Origin: Mesorhizobium sp. M1D.F.Ca.ET.043.01.1.1
GTDB taxonomy: Bacteria > Pseudomonadota > Alphaproteobacteria > Rhizobiales > Rhizobiaceae
Direction: 5' to 3'
DNA: 64,000 bases
NCBI RefSeq assembly: GCF_003952385.1
Contig: NZ_CP034444.1
Coordinates: 5,469,001 to 5,533,000 of the forward strand
Part shown: positions 36,291 through 45,286 of the stretch, piece after piece
Layout of the letters: each line of letters starts with the position of its first letter
How positions within the stretch are numbered: the stretch's first letter is position 1
Position numbers and translations under genes: made by a program
The notes under the pieces: generated by a model
The model's database searches: none
Seen by the model: only the letters and a program-made list of their open reading frames with translations
Told to the model about the DNA's origin: nothing

Positions 36291-37163
36291 ATGAGCATCA
36301 ATCTCAGTGCCTTTTCCGATGCGATCGCCGATGTCGCGGCCGCCGCCGCTCCGGCAGTGGCGAGTTTCGTCACGCATCACCACCGCACCGCGAGCGCCTT
36401 CCATTGGCGCGACGGCTTCTTTATCGCCGCCGAGGAAGCGGTCGAGGCCGGCGAGGAGGTCGAGCTGACGCTGGCCTCGGGTGAAAACGTCAAGGCCGAG
36501 CTCGTCGGCCGTGATCCGTCGACGGGCGTTGCCCTGCTGAAGCCAGCATCCGCCGCTGCCAGTCTGCCGCAACTGCCTCAAGGTGCCGCAGTGCGCCCCG
36601 GCCATGTGGCGATCGCCGTCGGCAACAGCGAGGGAGCAGCGCTTGCCGTGTTGGGCACGGTCGGCGAAGTCGGGCCGGCATGGCGCTCGATGCGCGGCGG
36701 CACGATCGACCGACGCATCAACCTCGCCATCAACACCGGGGGCCGCTTCGAGGGCGGTCCGGTGCTCGACGCCAAGGGCGGTCTGATCGGCATGCTGCTG
36801 TTCGGGCCGCGCCGGCGGGCGCTCGTCATGCCCTACGAGACAATCGAGCGCGCGGTGGCGACGCTGCGCGAGAAAGGCCATGTCGTGCGCGGCTATCTCG
36901 GCGCCGGGCTGCATCCGATCCGCAACGGCGACACGCGGGGCGCCATGGTGATGAGCCTCGACGACAGCGGCCCGGCGAAAGCCGCCGGCCTGCATGTCGG
37001 CGACATCATCGTCGCCTGGAACGGCGAGGCGGTGCAGGGACCGCGCGAGCTGATCCGCAGGCTCGGGCCGGACAGCGCCGGCACGGCCGTGACGCTCGGC
37101 ATCCTGAGCGGCGGCGTTCAGCACGACGTTTCGATCACCATCGGCGAAAAACCGCTGAGCTGA
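36291..37163 (+). CDS. Catalytically dead HtrA-like protein with PDZ domain
   Basis: Pseudo-protease of 290 residues, clearly related to the divergent neighbour. The trypsin-like core aligns, but each catalytic residue is replaced: His by Glu49 (DGFFIAAEE), Asp by Gly79 (DPSTGVALLK) and Ser by Glu154 (GGRFEGGPV). The PDZ domain (about 195-285, with GYLGAGLHPI and GDIIVAWNGEAV) is intact. There is no visible signal peptide. It shares an operon with the LuxR-type gene eight bases downstream. A scaffold or regulatory partner of the active protease is the natural guess. Confidence 0.85.
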   Translation: MSINLSAFSDAIADVAAAAAPAVASFVTHHHRTASAFHWRDGFFIAAEEAVEAGEEVELTLASGENVKAELVGRDPSTGVALLKPASAAASLPQLPQGAAVRPGHVAIAVGNSEGAALAVLGTVGEVGPAWRSMRGGTIDRRINLAINTGGRFEGGPVLDAKGGLIGMLLFGPRRRALVMPYETIERAVATLREKGHVVRGYLGAGLHPIRNGDTRGAMVMSLDDSGPAKAAGLHVGDIIVAWNGEAVQGPRELIRRLGPDSAGTAVTLGILSGGVQHDVSITIGEKPLS

Positions 37164-37171
37164 GAGGGGCT

Positions 37172-37813
37172 ATGGCAACCAGCGCAGCGCAGACGATCGC
37201 GAGACCGGAGCCGGCGACCCACCGGCTGACGGCGCTGATCGCGCTCGGCGACGCCGGGCGCGCCGAGCAGCTGGCCGACGCGCTTGCGGCGAGCGACGAC
37301 CTGCTGCCGGTGATTGCCGGAAGCAGCATGGGTCAAACGGCGGATGTCGCCTTGGTCGACGAGGCTGCCTTGGAAAGCCGCGCCGTGAGCCCGGCAACGC
37401 CCAGCGTGCTGCTCTCGCGGCGCGCCGGCCACGAACGGTCGGCCGGCAATGTGTTTGCGACGCTGCCTGCCTCTGCCGACAGCCTGCTGATTGCAGCCGC
37501 TTTGCGCCTGGCGGCGTCCGGCTATCGCATCAGCAGGGCAGGGCAGTCAGAGGCACATGGCGATTTCCATGGCGAACTTTCCGAGGACGAGGCGACCGAC
37601 GACAACCAGGTCCGCGCGGCGTTGTCGCCGCGCGAGGCGGAAGTCCTGGCGCTGCTGGCGGAAGGCGCGCCCAACAAGGTGATCGCCCGGCGGCTCAACA
37701 TTTCCGTCCATACGGCGAAGTTCCATGTCGCCGCGATCCTGATCAAGCTTGGCGCCGCCAACCGCACCGATGCCATCGCCACAGCGATGCGACAAGGACT
37801 GGTGCTGGTATAG
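37172..37813 (+). CDS. LuxR-type response regulator with degenerate receiver
   Basis: Transcription factor of 213 residues. The C-terminal HTH is typical of the NarL/LuxR class (LSPREAEVLALLAEG, then PNKVIARRLNISVHTAKFHV). The N-terminal 120 residues look like a receiver domain without the usual aspartate triad, so it may not be phosphorylated. The start at 37172 is eight bases after the pseudo-protease stop, so the two are translated together. It could control the divergent protease pair. Confidence 0.85.
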   Translation: MATSAAQTIARPEPATHRLTALIALGDAGRAEQLADALAASDDLLPVIAGSSMGQTADVALVDEAALESRAVSPATPSVLLSRRAGHERSAGNVFATLPASADSLLIAAALRLAASGYRISRAGQSEAHGDFHGELSEDEATDDNQVRAALSPREAEVLALLAEGAPNKVIARRLNISVHTAKFHVAAILIKLGAANRTDAIATAMRQGLVLV

Positions 37814-37931
37814 ACTTCGCCGGCGCCGCCTTTCAGGACGACGCAGCGTAATCTCGTTCAGGCGCCTGGGGCCTTGCGCCAGGGCTATCCGCCGCGCAAG
37901 TTGCCTCCTTCGTTGAAGAGGGAGGCAAAGG

Positions 37932-38798
37932 ATGTCGCTCAAGGGTAAGACGCTGTTCATCTCGGGCGGGTCGCGCGGCATTGGGCTGGCGATCGCGCTG
38001 CGCGCGGCGCGCGACGGCGCCAATGTGACGATCGCGGCCAAGACCGCCGAGCCGCATCCGAAGCTGCCGGGCACGATCTACAGCGCGGCCGAAGAGATCG
38101 AGCAGGCCGGCGGCAAGGCGCTGGCGGTGCTGTGCGACATCCGCGAGGAGGCGCAGGTGGCCGACGCGGTGGCGAAAACCGTGGAGCGGTTCGGCGGCAT
38201 CGACATCTGCGTCAACAATGCCAGCGCCATCCAGCTCACCGGCACGCTGGAGACCGACATGAAACGCTACGATCTGATGCACCAGATCAACACGCGCGGC
38301 ACGTTCCTGGTGTCCAAAATGTGCATTGCGCATCTGAAGTTGGCGAAGAATCCTCATATTCTGAATCTGGCGCCGCCGCTCGACATGAAGGCCAAATGGT
38401 TCAAGAACCATGTCGCCTACACCATGGCCAAGTTCGGCATGTCGATGTGCACGCTCGGCATGAGCGCCGAGTTCGCCGAAGCCGGCATCGCCGTCAATTC
38501 GCTGTGGCCGATCTCGACCATCGACACGGCTGCCGTGCGCAATCTCTTGGGCGGCGCGACGGTGGCGGCGATGAGCCGTTCGCCCGACATCATGGCCGAT
38601 GCGGCGCACGCGATCTTCCTGCGGCCGTCACGCCAGGCGACCGGCAATTTCTACATCGACGAGGAGGTGCTTCGCGCCGAAGGCGTCACGGATTTTTCGG
38701 TCTATGCGCCTAGCGGAACTGATCAGCTCGCAGGTGATTTTTTCGTTCCCGACGAGGTGTTCGCGAACTCGCAGACGAAGGTCAAGAGGATCTACTGA
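37932..38798 (+). CDS. SDR-family oxidoreductase (HSDL2-like)
   Basis: NAD(P)-dependent short-chain dehydrogenase of 288 residues. The cofactor motif SGGSRGIG is near residue 11, NNASAI follows the fold's fourth strand, and the catalytic Tyr and Lys appear in VAYTMAKFGMSM. A C-terminal addition (YAPSGTDQLAGDFFVPDEVF) resembles hydroxysteroid-dehydrogenase-like 2 proteins. The start follows GGAGGCAAAGG. The substrate is unknown; it stands alone between the LuxR-type and UPF0114 genes. Confidence 0.87.
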   Translation: MSLKGKTLFISGGSRGIGLAIALRAARDGANVTIAAKTAEPHPKLPGTIYSAAEEIEQAGGKALAVLCDIREEAQVADAVAKTVERFGGIDICVNNASAIQLTGTLETDMKRYDLMHQINTRGTFLVSKMCIAHLKLAKNPHILNLAPPLDMKAKWFKNHVAYTMAKFGMSMCTLGMSAEFAEAGIAVNSLWPISTIDTAAVRNLLGGATVAAMSRSPDIMADAAHAIFLRPSRQATGNFYIDEEVLRAEGVTDFSVYAPSGTDQLAGDFFVPDEVFANSQTKVKRIY

Positions 38799-38813
38799 CG
38801 AGCCGCAAACGTC

Positions 38814-39332
38814 TCACTCGGCCTCCGCCTTCTTGCCCTTCGCCAGCGCCATCACCCGGTCGATATAGGCCAGCATAAGCGCCGAGAAGACGAAGGCCAG
38901 ATGCATGACGGTCAGCCACATGAGCTGATCGCTTGTGTAGGAAGCGTGGTTGAGGAAGACCTGAAGCAGGTGGATGGAGGAGATCGCGACGATGGTCGAG
39001 GCGACCTTGACCTTCAGCGAGCCGACGTCGATCGTGCCGAGCCAATGGACCTCGCCGTCCTGCGCGTCGAAGCGGCTGACGAAATTCTCGTAGCCCGAAA
39101 TGATCACCATCACCACCAGCGAGGCGACTAGGGCGGCATCGATCAGGCCAAGCATCTTCAGGATCGTATCGGTGTCGCCGAGCGTGAAAACGCTCATCAC
39201 GAACTCGTAGAGCTTCTTGCCGAAGGACAGCGCGTAGGTCGCGAGCGCCAGGCCGAGCCCCAGATAGAAGGCGACCAGCAGCCAGCGCGAGGCAAGGATG
39301 ACGGATTCGATGGCGAGTTCGAGGCGCTTCAT
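38814..39332 (-). CDS. UPF0114 / YqhA-family membrane protein
   Basis: Integral membrane protein of 172 residues with about three or four helices (LASRWLLVAFYLGLGLALATYAL, then ALVASLVVMVIISGYENFV, and late VMHLAFVFSALMLAYIDRVM). This is the YqhA/UPF0114 layout. The function is unknown. The start at 39332 is well inside a longer frame that runs through a repeat and is not coding. Convergent with the SDR gene. Confidence 0.9.
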   Translation of the reverse strand: MKRLELAIESVILASRWLLVAFYLGLGLALATYALSFGKKLYEFVMSVFTLGDTDTILKMLGLIDAALVASLVVMVIISGYENFVSRFDAQDGEVHWLGTIDVGSLKVKVASTIVAISSIHLLQVFLNHASYTSDQLMWLTVMHLAFVFSALMLAYIDRVMALAKGKKAEAE

Positions 39333-39359
39333 GACGTGTTCCGGGCTGGTTTCGCTTTG

Positions 39360-39421
39360 ATCACTTGTCTTTGCGCAATTCCGGACGGAAAACAGCTGCG
39401 CACTTTTCCTGGAATTGCTCT
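39360..39421. repeat. Partial copy C of the dispersed repeat
   Basis: This matches the 3' 60 or so bases of the 104-base element (from CTTGTCTTTGCGCAATTCC to GGAATTGCTCT), with several substitutions, for example CAGCTGCGCAC for CCGTTACACAC. The first 40 bases are missing. Confidence 0.75.
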
Positions 39422-39474
39422 GCGGGGTCGGTCCGTATTTCGGGCAGACGGCCCCTGTTTTCAAGGCAAGAAAA

Positions 39475-39504
39475 GCCCCGCCGGAGAGGGGGCGCCGGCG
39501 GGGC
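39475..39504 (-). terminator. Probable minus-strand terminator hairpin
   Basis: GCCCCGCCGG and CCGGCGGGGC (39475-39484, 39495-39504) form a 10-bp stem with TTTT on its minus-strand 3' side. It may end transcription from the OmpA-family gene upstream on that strand. Confidence 0.6.
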
Positions 39505-39629
39505 TCATGTGTCCCGCTGGAGTCGGGACAGGGCAGGGAACGCCCTGATTGGAATCTGGGCGCCGCAATGCGGCGATTCAATGAGCGCGGCAGGGCAAGC
39601 GGGACAATTCTTCTTCACTTTTCAAGAAT

Positions 39630-39657
39630 GAGGCCCATCCGGATCCGGACGGGCCTC
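39630..39657 (-). terminator. Hairpin after the OmpA-family gene
   Basis: A near-perfect palindrome (GAGGCCCA ... GGGCCTC around ATCCGGAT) stands 44 bases past the OmpA-family stop on the minus strand, with only a short T-containing tail. It is either a terminator or a stabilising 3' hairpin. Confidence 0.5.
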
Positions 39658-39700
39658 CTCTTCTCGCTCTGATTCCGAAAATCGGCTCAGGATTTTGAAA

Positions 39701-41983
39701 TCATTGCTCGTTGTTGCTCGCCACCGGCGCCACCAGCGAGGTGATGCGGCGGATGGCGACACGGCGGTTCTCCCGGTTCGGGCCGGACGTATTCACCTTG
39801 AGGTACTCCTCGCCATAGCCCTGCGTGGTAAGGTTCTCGGCAGGGATGCCGAAGGCATTGGTCAACGCCTCGGCGACCGACTCGGCGCGCCGGTCCGACA
39901 GCGCGAGGTTGGCGTCGGGCGTGCCGACGGCGTCGGTGTGGCCCTCGATGAGGAAGGTTTCCGCCGGATTCTTCTTCAGCAGCTTCTCCATCGCGGTGGC
40001 CACGCCTTCGAGCTTCTGCACCTCCTCATCGGAGATCGTGGCCGAGCCGAAGTCGAAGTTCAGCGTGTCGAGATCGATGCGGCGGGCGATGTCGCGCACG
40101 CGGGCCGAGCGCTTGACCTCGTCTATCGAATAGAGGCGCTGCACCCTCTCCACCGGCGGCTGCTCGAGGAAGGTGTAGTACTCGTCCGGATCCTCGACTT
40201 CCTCCGAATCCAGGATGTAGTCCCGGCGCGAGATATCGAGCCGCATAGGCGGCAGGTCGTCGCCCGGATCACGCCAGTCGTCGACATTCTGGTAGTACCG
40301 CTCGTCGACATAGCTCAGCACATATTCGCGTCCGTCCGGCATGATGCGCGAACGCTGGACGACATCGCCATTGCGGTTGCGGATGGTGACGATCCTGACG
40401 CCGTTGTCGCGTTCCACGATTTCGCGGGTGCGGCCACGCGGCAGATCCTCGTAATAGACATCCCTGGCGCCGCGGGTGATGCGAGGCGCCTCGTTGCTCT
40501 CGACGATCGTCTGGTTGTTGAACTGGACGATCACGCGGTCGCCGAACTGCTTGACCACGTCCGCGCCCTGCGGCCGGCGGCGATCGCGCACCACCTGCTC
40601 GGGCGTAAGCTCGATCCGCTTGCCCTTTTCTTCCGTCACCGGAACAATCTTCTCGGGCGCGATTGCCTGCTGTGCCGCCTTGTCGTCGGTGGGCGGCGGT
40701 CCTTGGTCGACCGGCGCCGGCTTCGGGGCCTGAGCCTGTTCGCCAGTCTGCTGTTCGGTCTGGGTGCCAGTTTGGCCGGTGCCACCTTGCTCAACGCCGG
40801 CCTGGCCGTTCTCGGTCTGGCCGGTCGGCTGGCGGCCCTTGCGCTTGCGCACCACATCCTTCTGGCTGTCGAAGAGGGGGGCCTCGTTCGCATTGGCAGG
40901 GGCTTCGCCCTGTGCGGCGGCGCCGGCATTCGCGCCGCCTTGGGCCGGCTGCTCGCCGGTAGCAGGCTGGCCGCCAGTCGTTGCCTGGCCTTCGCCGAAG
41001 GGCTGCTTGGTCGAAGGTTGCTCTCCCGTCACCGCTTGACCGGTGCCGGGCTGCTCACCGAAGGCCTTCTTGCGCTTCTTCGTCTTGTCCAGAGGCTGTT
41101 CGCCCTCGGCCGGTGCAGCCTGCTGATTGTTCTGCTGCGGTTCGGCCTGCTGCGCCGGCTCGCCTGCAGGGGCTTCGGTCTTCGGCGTCTGCTCGGTCGG
41201 GGCGGTTTCAGTCTGTTGCTGCTGATCGCGCTTCTTCTTGCGCAGCTTGTCCTGCGGCAAGTTGTCGTTGGCGGGCGCCGCCTGCTCGGCTGGCTGCTCG
41301 GCCGGCGCGGTCTCGGTCTGTTGCTGCTGGTTGCGCTTCTTCTTGCGCGGCTGGAGCTGCTGCTCGTCGGCCGCAGGCTGGCCGCCCTGATCGGCCGGCG
41401 CCGCCTCGATCTGCTGCTGCTGGTCGCGTTTCTTCTTGCGCGGCTGGAGCTGCTGCTCGTCGGCCGCGGGCTGGCCGCCCTGATCGGCCGGCGCCGCCTC
41501 GATCTGCTGCTGCTGGTCGCGTTTCTTCTTACGCGGCTGGAGCTGCTGCTCGTCGGCCGCAGGCTGGCCGCCCTGATCGGCCGGCGCCGCCTCGATCTGC
41601 TGCTGCTGGTCGCGCTTCTTCTTGCGCGGCTGGAGCTGCTCGGCCGGCGCTGCCTGCTCGGCCTGGCCGGTATCCATCTGCTGCTGGTCCTGCCGCTTCC
41701 GGCGCGGCTTCTGCTCGGGCTCGGCGGGCTGCTCGGCCGGGGCCGATTCCGTCTGCTGTTGCTGCTCGCGTTTCTTTCTCTTCGGCTGCTGGGCTTCCCC
41801 CTGCTGGCCGCCTTGCGCACACTCCTCCGCCGACTGGCCTTCGGCGCAGTTCGACTGCGCCAGGATAAGCGGCGCTCCCCGCGAGGCGCCGAAATCGGCT
41901 TGCAGCGGATACGCGCCCAACGGCGCGGATGCCATAAGCAGGCCGATTGCCGTACCCGCCAGAATCCGTGGTTGGCGTTTCAT
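39701..41983 (-). CDS. OmpA-family protein with Gln/Lys-rich repeats
   Basis: Envelope protein of 760 residues. It has a signal peptide (about 1-25), a very long low-complexity stretch of Gln, Glu, Pro and Ala with recurrent [10 protein letters not shown] blocks (about 60-430), a middle region without recognised domain, and a C-terminal OmpA peptidoglycan-binding domain ([27 protein letters not shown], then [12 protein letters not shown]). It should anchor the outer envelope to the cell wall. Three tandem 93-base units encode part of the repeat region. Linker length may vary between strains. Confidence 0.88.
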   Translation of the reverse strand: MKRQPRILAGTAIGLLMASAPLGAYPLQADFGASRGAPLILAQSNCAEGQSAEECAQGGQQGEAQQPKRKKREQQQQTESAPAEQPAEPEQKPRRKRQDQQQMDTGQAEQAAPAEQLQPRKKKRDQQQQIEAAPADQGGQPAADEQQLQPRKKKRDQQQQIEAAPADQGGQPAADEQQLQPRKKKRDQQQQIEAAPADQGGQPAADEQQLQPRKKKRNQQQQTETAPAEQPAEQAAPANDNLPQDKLRKKKRDQQQQTETAPTEQTPKTEAPAGEPAQQAEPQQNNQQAAPAEGEQPLDKTKKRKKAFGEQPGTGQAVTGEQPSTKQPFGEGQATTGGQPATGEQPAQGGANAGAAAQGEAPANANEAPLFDSQKDVVRKRKGRQPTGQTENGQAGVEQGGTGQTGTQTEQQTGEQAQAPKPAPVDQGPPPTDDKAAQQAIAPEKIVPVTEEKGKRIELTPEQVVRDRRRPQGADVVKQFGDRVIVQFNNQTIVESNEAPRITRGARDVYYEDLPRGRTREIVERDNGVRIVTIRNRNGDVVQRSRIMPDGREYVLSYVDERYYQNVDDWRDPGDDLPPMRLDISRRDYILDSEEVEDPDEYYTFLEQPPVERVQRLYSIDEVKRSARVRDIARRIDLDTLNFDFGSATISDEEVQKLEGVATAMEKLLKKNPAETFLIEGHTDAVGTPDANLALSDRRAESVAEALTNAFGIPAENLTTQGYGEEYLKVNTSGPNRENRRVAIRRITSLVAPVASNNEQ
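41345..41640 (-). repeat. Three tandem 93-bp repeats within the OmpA-family gene
   Basis: Units begin at about 41345, 41438 and 41531, with a partial fourth from 41624. Successive units differ by only one or a few bases. Each encodes 31 residues containing [13 protein letters not shown] and a [10 protein letters not shown] segment. The near identity points to recent duplication or gene conversion. Confidence 0.9.
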
Positions 41984-42178
41984 ATCAATTTTCTCCTAGT
42001 AGGGTCCCATCCCTGCCCAAACTTTCATCAACCACAATTGGTTCCGTCAGGCATTGGCGGCAGCCAAGGATGCCCGGCCGGCCTTTTGAAGGCAATTTCG
42101 TGTTTTTCTAATGTTGATACTGGGTCAGTGCGACAGCAACGCTTGACCGGAAGGCCGCGGAGGGCCAAATCCAGCCGC

Positions 42179-42625
42179 ATGACGGCACCGTTCTGGAAAA
42201 CCAAGACGCTCGAGGCGATGACCCCGGCCGAGTGGGAATCACTCTGCGACGGCTGCGGCAAATGCTGCCTGTCCAAGCTCGAGGACGAGGATACGGGCGA
42301 AATCTTTTGGACGAGCGTGGGTTGCCGGCTCTTCGATGCCGAGAAATGCCTTTGCTCCGACTATGCCAACCGACTGGCGCGCGTGCCCGATTGCGTCGGG
42401 CTGACGCCGCAGAACGTGCGCACCATGACCTGGCTGCCCAAGACCTGCGCCTACCGGCTGGTGGCCGAGGGACACGATCTCTATTGGTGGCACAGGCTGG
42501 TTTCGGGAAGCGCGGAGACCGTGCATGAGGCCGGTATTTCGATCCGCGGCCGGGTGAAGGCCAAGGAAACCGATCTGGCCGAGCCGGACGACTATTTCGA
42601 CTATATACTGGACGACGAACCGTGA
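42179..42625 (+). CDS. YcgN-family cysteine cluster protein
   Basis: Cytoplasmic protein of 148 residues of the YcgN/CxxCxxCC family. The cluster CDGCGKCC is near residue 22, with more Cys residues in CLCSDY and CVGL and the family motif [10 protein letters not shown]. Iron-sulfur or zinc binding is likely; the function is unknown. The ATG at 42179 was used; the upstream continuation of the frame is antisense to the OmpA-family gene. Its stop codon lies inside the first of three tandem hairpins. Confidence 0.88.
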   Translation: MTAPFWKTKTLEAMTPAEWESLCDGCGKCCLSKLEDEDTGEIFWTSVGCRLFDAEKCLCSDYANRLARVPDCVGLTPQNVRTMTWLPKTCAYRLVAEGHDLYWWHRLVSGSAETVHEAGISIRGRVKAKETDLAEPDDYFDYILDDEP

Positions 42626-42689
42626 GGGTTCGCATTTTGACGACGAACCCTGACGGGTTCGCGTTTTGACGACGAACCCTAGGGGTTCG
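42616..42689. repeat. Three tandem short hairpins after the YcgN-family gene
   Basis: Three hairpins of the form CGAACC-n-GGTTCG occur at 42616-42632, 42644-42661 and 42673-42689, period about 28-29 bases. The spacers also match (TTTTGACGA). The first includes the YcgN-family stop codon. They may act together as an RNA stabiliser or weak terminators; they could also be a small local repeat expansion. Confidence 0.75.
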
Positions 42690-42918
42690 CGTCTTGATGA
42701 CGGACTTTAAGGGGAACCGGGCGCAGCCGTGGCGCGTTTCCGGCTCCGGATTTTGAAGTGAACGGGGATGGATCAGCGAGGACTTTGCCTTTCCTTCCAC
42801 ATGAACCGGGCATGAACGGCCGGTTCGCGGAAAGTTCAGACACGAAGTGGCATTTTGCAATCATTGGTTCGCCAATCATCAATTCAAGGGCCAGAGGCCC
42901 ACAACAAGGAGAGAGACG

Positions 42919-43275
42919 ATGTTCAACCAGATCAAGACGGCAGCCCTTTCGGCCCTTGTCGGCCTCGGCACGCTCGGCGCCATCCCGGCGGCGCACGCGG
43001 ACAGCCTCTATCTCGGCTTCGGCAACGGCCCTGATCCCCGTTTCGGCGTCTACACCGGCGAAGATGATGACGGCTATTATCGTCGCGATCGCGAATGGCG
43101 CCGCCGCGGCTGCTCGCCGGACCGTGCGCTCGACAAGGCTGAGCGCATGGGCCTGCATCGCGTCCGCATCGTCGACATCAACCGGCGCACGGTGAAGGTC
43201 GCCGGCCGCCAGTATGGCGACCGCGTGGTGGTGGTCTTCGCCAACGAGCGCGGCTGCCCGATCATCTATCGCTAA
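42919..43275 (+). CDS. Exported hypothetical protein
   Basis: Predicted periplasmic protein of 118 residues. The signal peptide runs to about residue 27 (IPAAHA-DS). The mature part contains GFGNGPDPRFGVYTG, an acidic-basic stretch, and a domain with two Cys (GCSPDRAL and GCPIIY) that could form a disulfide. I recognise no family with confidence; similar small exported proteins occur in rhizobia. The start follows AAGGAGAGAGA. A strong bidirectional terminator follows at 43378. Confidence 0.75.
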   Translation: MFNQIKTAALSALVGLGTLGAIPAAHADSLYLGFGNGPDPRFGVYTGEDDDGYYRRDREWRRRGCSPDRALDKAERMGLHRVRIVDINRRTVKVAGRQYGDRVVVVFANERGCPIIYR

Positions 43276-43377
43276 GGCCCGGGCATGACCTTCTGGGAAG
43301 GTCAGCCCCCGAGGATGATCCTCTGAGGATCTCCTATCAGTAGCGGAGCCCCTTCAATGAGAAGCGCGCGGCTCGAA

Positions 43378-43410
43378 AAAACCCCGGAGGATCGATCCTC
43401 CGGGGTTTTT
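43378..43410. terminator. Bidirectional rho-independent terminator
   Basis: ACCCCGGAGGAT-CGATCCTCCGGGGT is an almost perfect palindrome with A-runs before it and T-runs after. It lies between the convergent exported-protein and SIMPL-protein genes. Confidence 0.9.
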
Positions 43411-43444
43411 GCTGTCGGATTCCGAAACACCGGTCGGGCCGAGA

Positions 43445-44155
43445 TCACTTCAGCTCGAACGTGACCGTGACCTGGACGGAGTAGGAGTTCTCGCCGGCCT
43501 GCACGGGAACGGCGGCGCGGGCGGCATCGAAGGCCTTGGCGTTCATCGGCATCGGCACCGGCGCGACATTCTGGTCGGTGATCTCGATCACCCTGCCGAG
43601 GCTGACGCCGGCGGCCTCGGCGAGCGTCTTGGCCTTGGCGATCGCATCCGCAACCGCCTTCTTGCGCGCCTCGACGATGGCGGCTTTCGGATTGTCATTG
43701 GTGAAGGCGATGCCGCCGCCCTGGTTGACGCCGAGCGACACCGCCTTGTCGAGGACGTCGCCGGTCTTGTCGACGTCGCGCACGCGCACCGACAGCGTGT
43801 TCGTCACCTGGTAGGCGACGAGCTCGGCTTCCTGGCTGCCGTCCGCCTTGTTGGTGTAGTTGTAGCGCGGGTTGATCTGGATGCCTGCCGTCTGCAGGTC
43901 GCGATCGGCGATACCGGCCGATTTCATCGCCGCGATCACCGCCGCCATGGCGTCGTTGTTGGCATCGAGCGCGGCGCGCGCCGTCTTGGCCTCGCGCATG
44001 ACGCTGAGCGTCAGCATTGCCATATCCGGCGCCACGGTCGCTTCACCTTCGCCAGAAACGACGATGCGGGGTGGAAGCGGCGAATCGGCCGCGCTTGCAA
44101 ATGCCGGAAACGCGAGCGCTGCGGCGAGCGCCATGGGCAAAAGATGTCTGGTCAT
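43445..44155 (-). CDS. SIMPL domain (DUF541) periplasmic protein
   Basis: Exported protein of 236 residues. A signal peptide (about 1-22, ending FASA) is followed by the SIMPL/DUF541 domain: PRIVVSGEGEATVAPDMA, then YNYT..DG..ELVAYQVTNTLSVRVRD and KAVADAIAKAKTLAEAAGVSLG. The family includes oxidative-stress proteins (YggE) and cell-envelope proteins. Start at 44155. A tRNA gene follows on the other strand about 135 bases upstream. Confidence 0.9.
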   Translation of the reverse strand: MTRHLLPMALAAALAFPAFASAADSPLPPRIVVSGEGEATVAPDMAMLTLSVMREAKTARAALDANNDAMAAVIAAMKSAGIADRDLQTAGIQINPRYNYTNKADGSQEAELVAYQVTNTLSVRVRDVDKTGDVLDKAVSLGVNQGGGIAFTNDNPKAAIVEARKKAVADAIAKAKTLAEAAGVSLGRVIEITDQNVAPVPMPMNAKAFDAARAAVPVQAGENSYSVQVTVTFELK

Positions 44156-44290
44156 CGAAATCTCCTCGGTCTGCGAACCAGTCGCGTTTTGGCAACTAGA
44201 GCGCGAATATGGGCTGATTTGGGCGGGCGTGGCCGGCGCCTTCGGAAAGCCTTGTGTCGCGAGGCGAAAAACACTAAGCCAGCCCGCGTG

Positions 44291-44366
44291 GGGCCTGTAG
44301 CTCAATGGTTAGAGCCGGCGGCTCATAACCGCTTGGTTGGGGGTTCGAGTCCCTCCGGGCCCACCA
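44291..44366 (+). tRNA. tRNA with CAT anticodon (tRNA-Ile2 or tRNA-Met)
   Basis: This is a complete 76-base cloverleaf with encoded CCA: acceptor GGGCCTG/CGGGCCC, anticodon loop CTCATAA (anticodon CAT) and T loop GTTCGAGTC. The anticodon stem and variable region resemble Escherichia coli tRNA-Ile2 (whose C34 becomes lysidine) more than elongator tRNA-Met, so Ile2 is favoured. The accessory block on the right begins directly after it. Confidence 0.93.
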
Positions 44367-44686
44367 TTATCGTTATTTATCAATGGTTTATGGACCGGTT
44401 CGCCAAAAGGTTCGCCAGGCTGTGGTTTGCGCGTCATCCCTAGAGGACGGGAGCCGCTCCGAACGCCGTGGAGGGTCGTTGCCCCTGCCGAAGAAATCGC
44501 GCGGTTGGGTTCCGGCGCGCGCCAATTCGCTCGGTTGTCATGCGGCTAAGGCAGTCTGGGACCCGTGCGTAGCGGCACGGCGGTGCGCCTCCCTTTTTTT
44601 GCGGCTTGTCTTACCTCAATATCCACGGTGGCGGTCTACGAGACCGACTAGTGGCTGTCCGGCCTGATGCCGGCGGATATTGTTTA
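44367..44686. other. Region after the tRNA without genes
   Basis: No integrase, tRNA 3' repeat or other recognisable gene is seen in these 320 bases; open frames have no meaningful protein content. It may be decayed mobile DNA. Confidence 0.5.
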
Positions 44687-45252
44687 TCACCACCTCTGAC
44701 TGAGAAACTTATCCATCTCGGCTTTACCGGCGAAACATTCGACGCCTCCAATCGACTGGCGAGACCGGCCCCAGGCGTTCAACTGAAAGCCGAAGGGCTG
44801 AAGCGCCAAAGTGAAGTCTTCGCGAGCACCCCGGTTCCGAGCACGCCGATGCGCAACGCACCTGGCGGCCGGAAACGCAAGGGCTGCCAGTCGCCGCCCG
44901 CCTGCTGCACACAATAGGCGAGGAGATCACGATGCAATGCCAGTACTGCCAGCGTGACGTATTCTGCCATCGCGTCAGAAATGCCCGGCTCGATCATCCG
45001 CACGACGGGCAACTCGGCCGGCAAGGCGTCGAAATCGAACTGGTCGCCCCCAGCTCCCAGCGAAAACAGCACCTCAAGGTTCGGGTACTTCGCGCTTATG
45101 TCTGTGGGCGGATGCCAGACGCCAAGATACTTCACCGAACGCGGGTCGACCGCGTCCGCGCAATAGTGGAAGGCGATTTCGGGAGCACGTTCGGCAAAGA
45201 GCGCTGCCCACTCGGCGCCGCGTTCGGCATCGGCATCATAGAGGAAGGTCAT
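44687..45252 (-). pseudogene. Truncated, frameshifted ghrA-like hydroxyacid dehydrogenase
   Basis: The N-terminal half of a GhrA-type glyoxylate/hydroxypyruvate reductase is readable from 45252 (MTFLYDADAERGAEWAALF, then GVWHPPTDI, FSLGAGGDQFDFDAL, and RIGVLGTGVL). A frameshift follows near 44820, then the sense continues as LALQPFGFQLNAWGRS, ending abruptly at FLSQRW-stop, where the family reads into its catalytic domain. The C-terminal half is missing. It cannot be active and marks the edge of the accessory block. Confidence 0.8.
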
Positions 45253-45286
45253 TTCGGCGCCCCGGGATTGCTGCGAAAGACGAAGC

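Larger units (their letters stand above)
39333..39700. other. Intergenic region with a partial repeat and hairpins
   Basis: This 368-base gap contains the partial dispersed repeat at 39360-39421 and hairpins at 39475-39504 and 39630-39657. The rest shows no gene or conserved signal. Confidence 0.6.

Noticed and set aside
41345..41640. CRISPR array
   Set aside because: The repeats are 93 bp, contiguous without spacers, and in frame within an OmpA-family gene.
42616..42689. CRISPR-like or small RNA array
   Set aside because: Units are hairpins with near-identical spacers and only three copies; no cas genes are present.
44367..44686. Integrase gene after the tRNA
   Set aside because: No frame shows tyrosine-recombinase motifs; only short meaningless open frames are present.
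44687..45252. Programmed frameshift in the ghrA-like gene
   Set aside because: The gene is also truncated before its catalytic domain, so simple decay explains it and no slippery site is evident.
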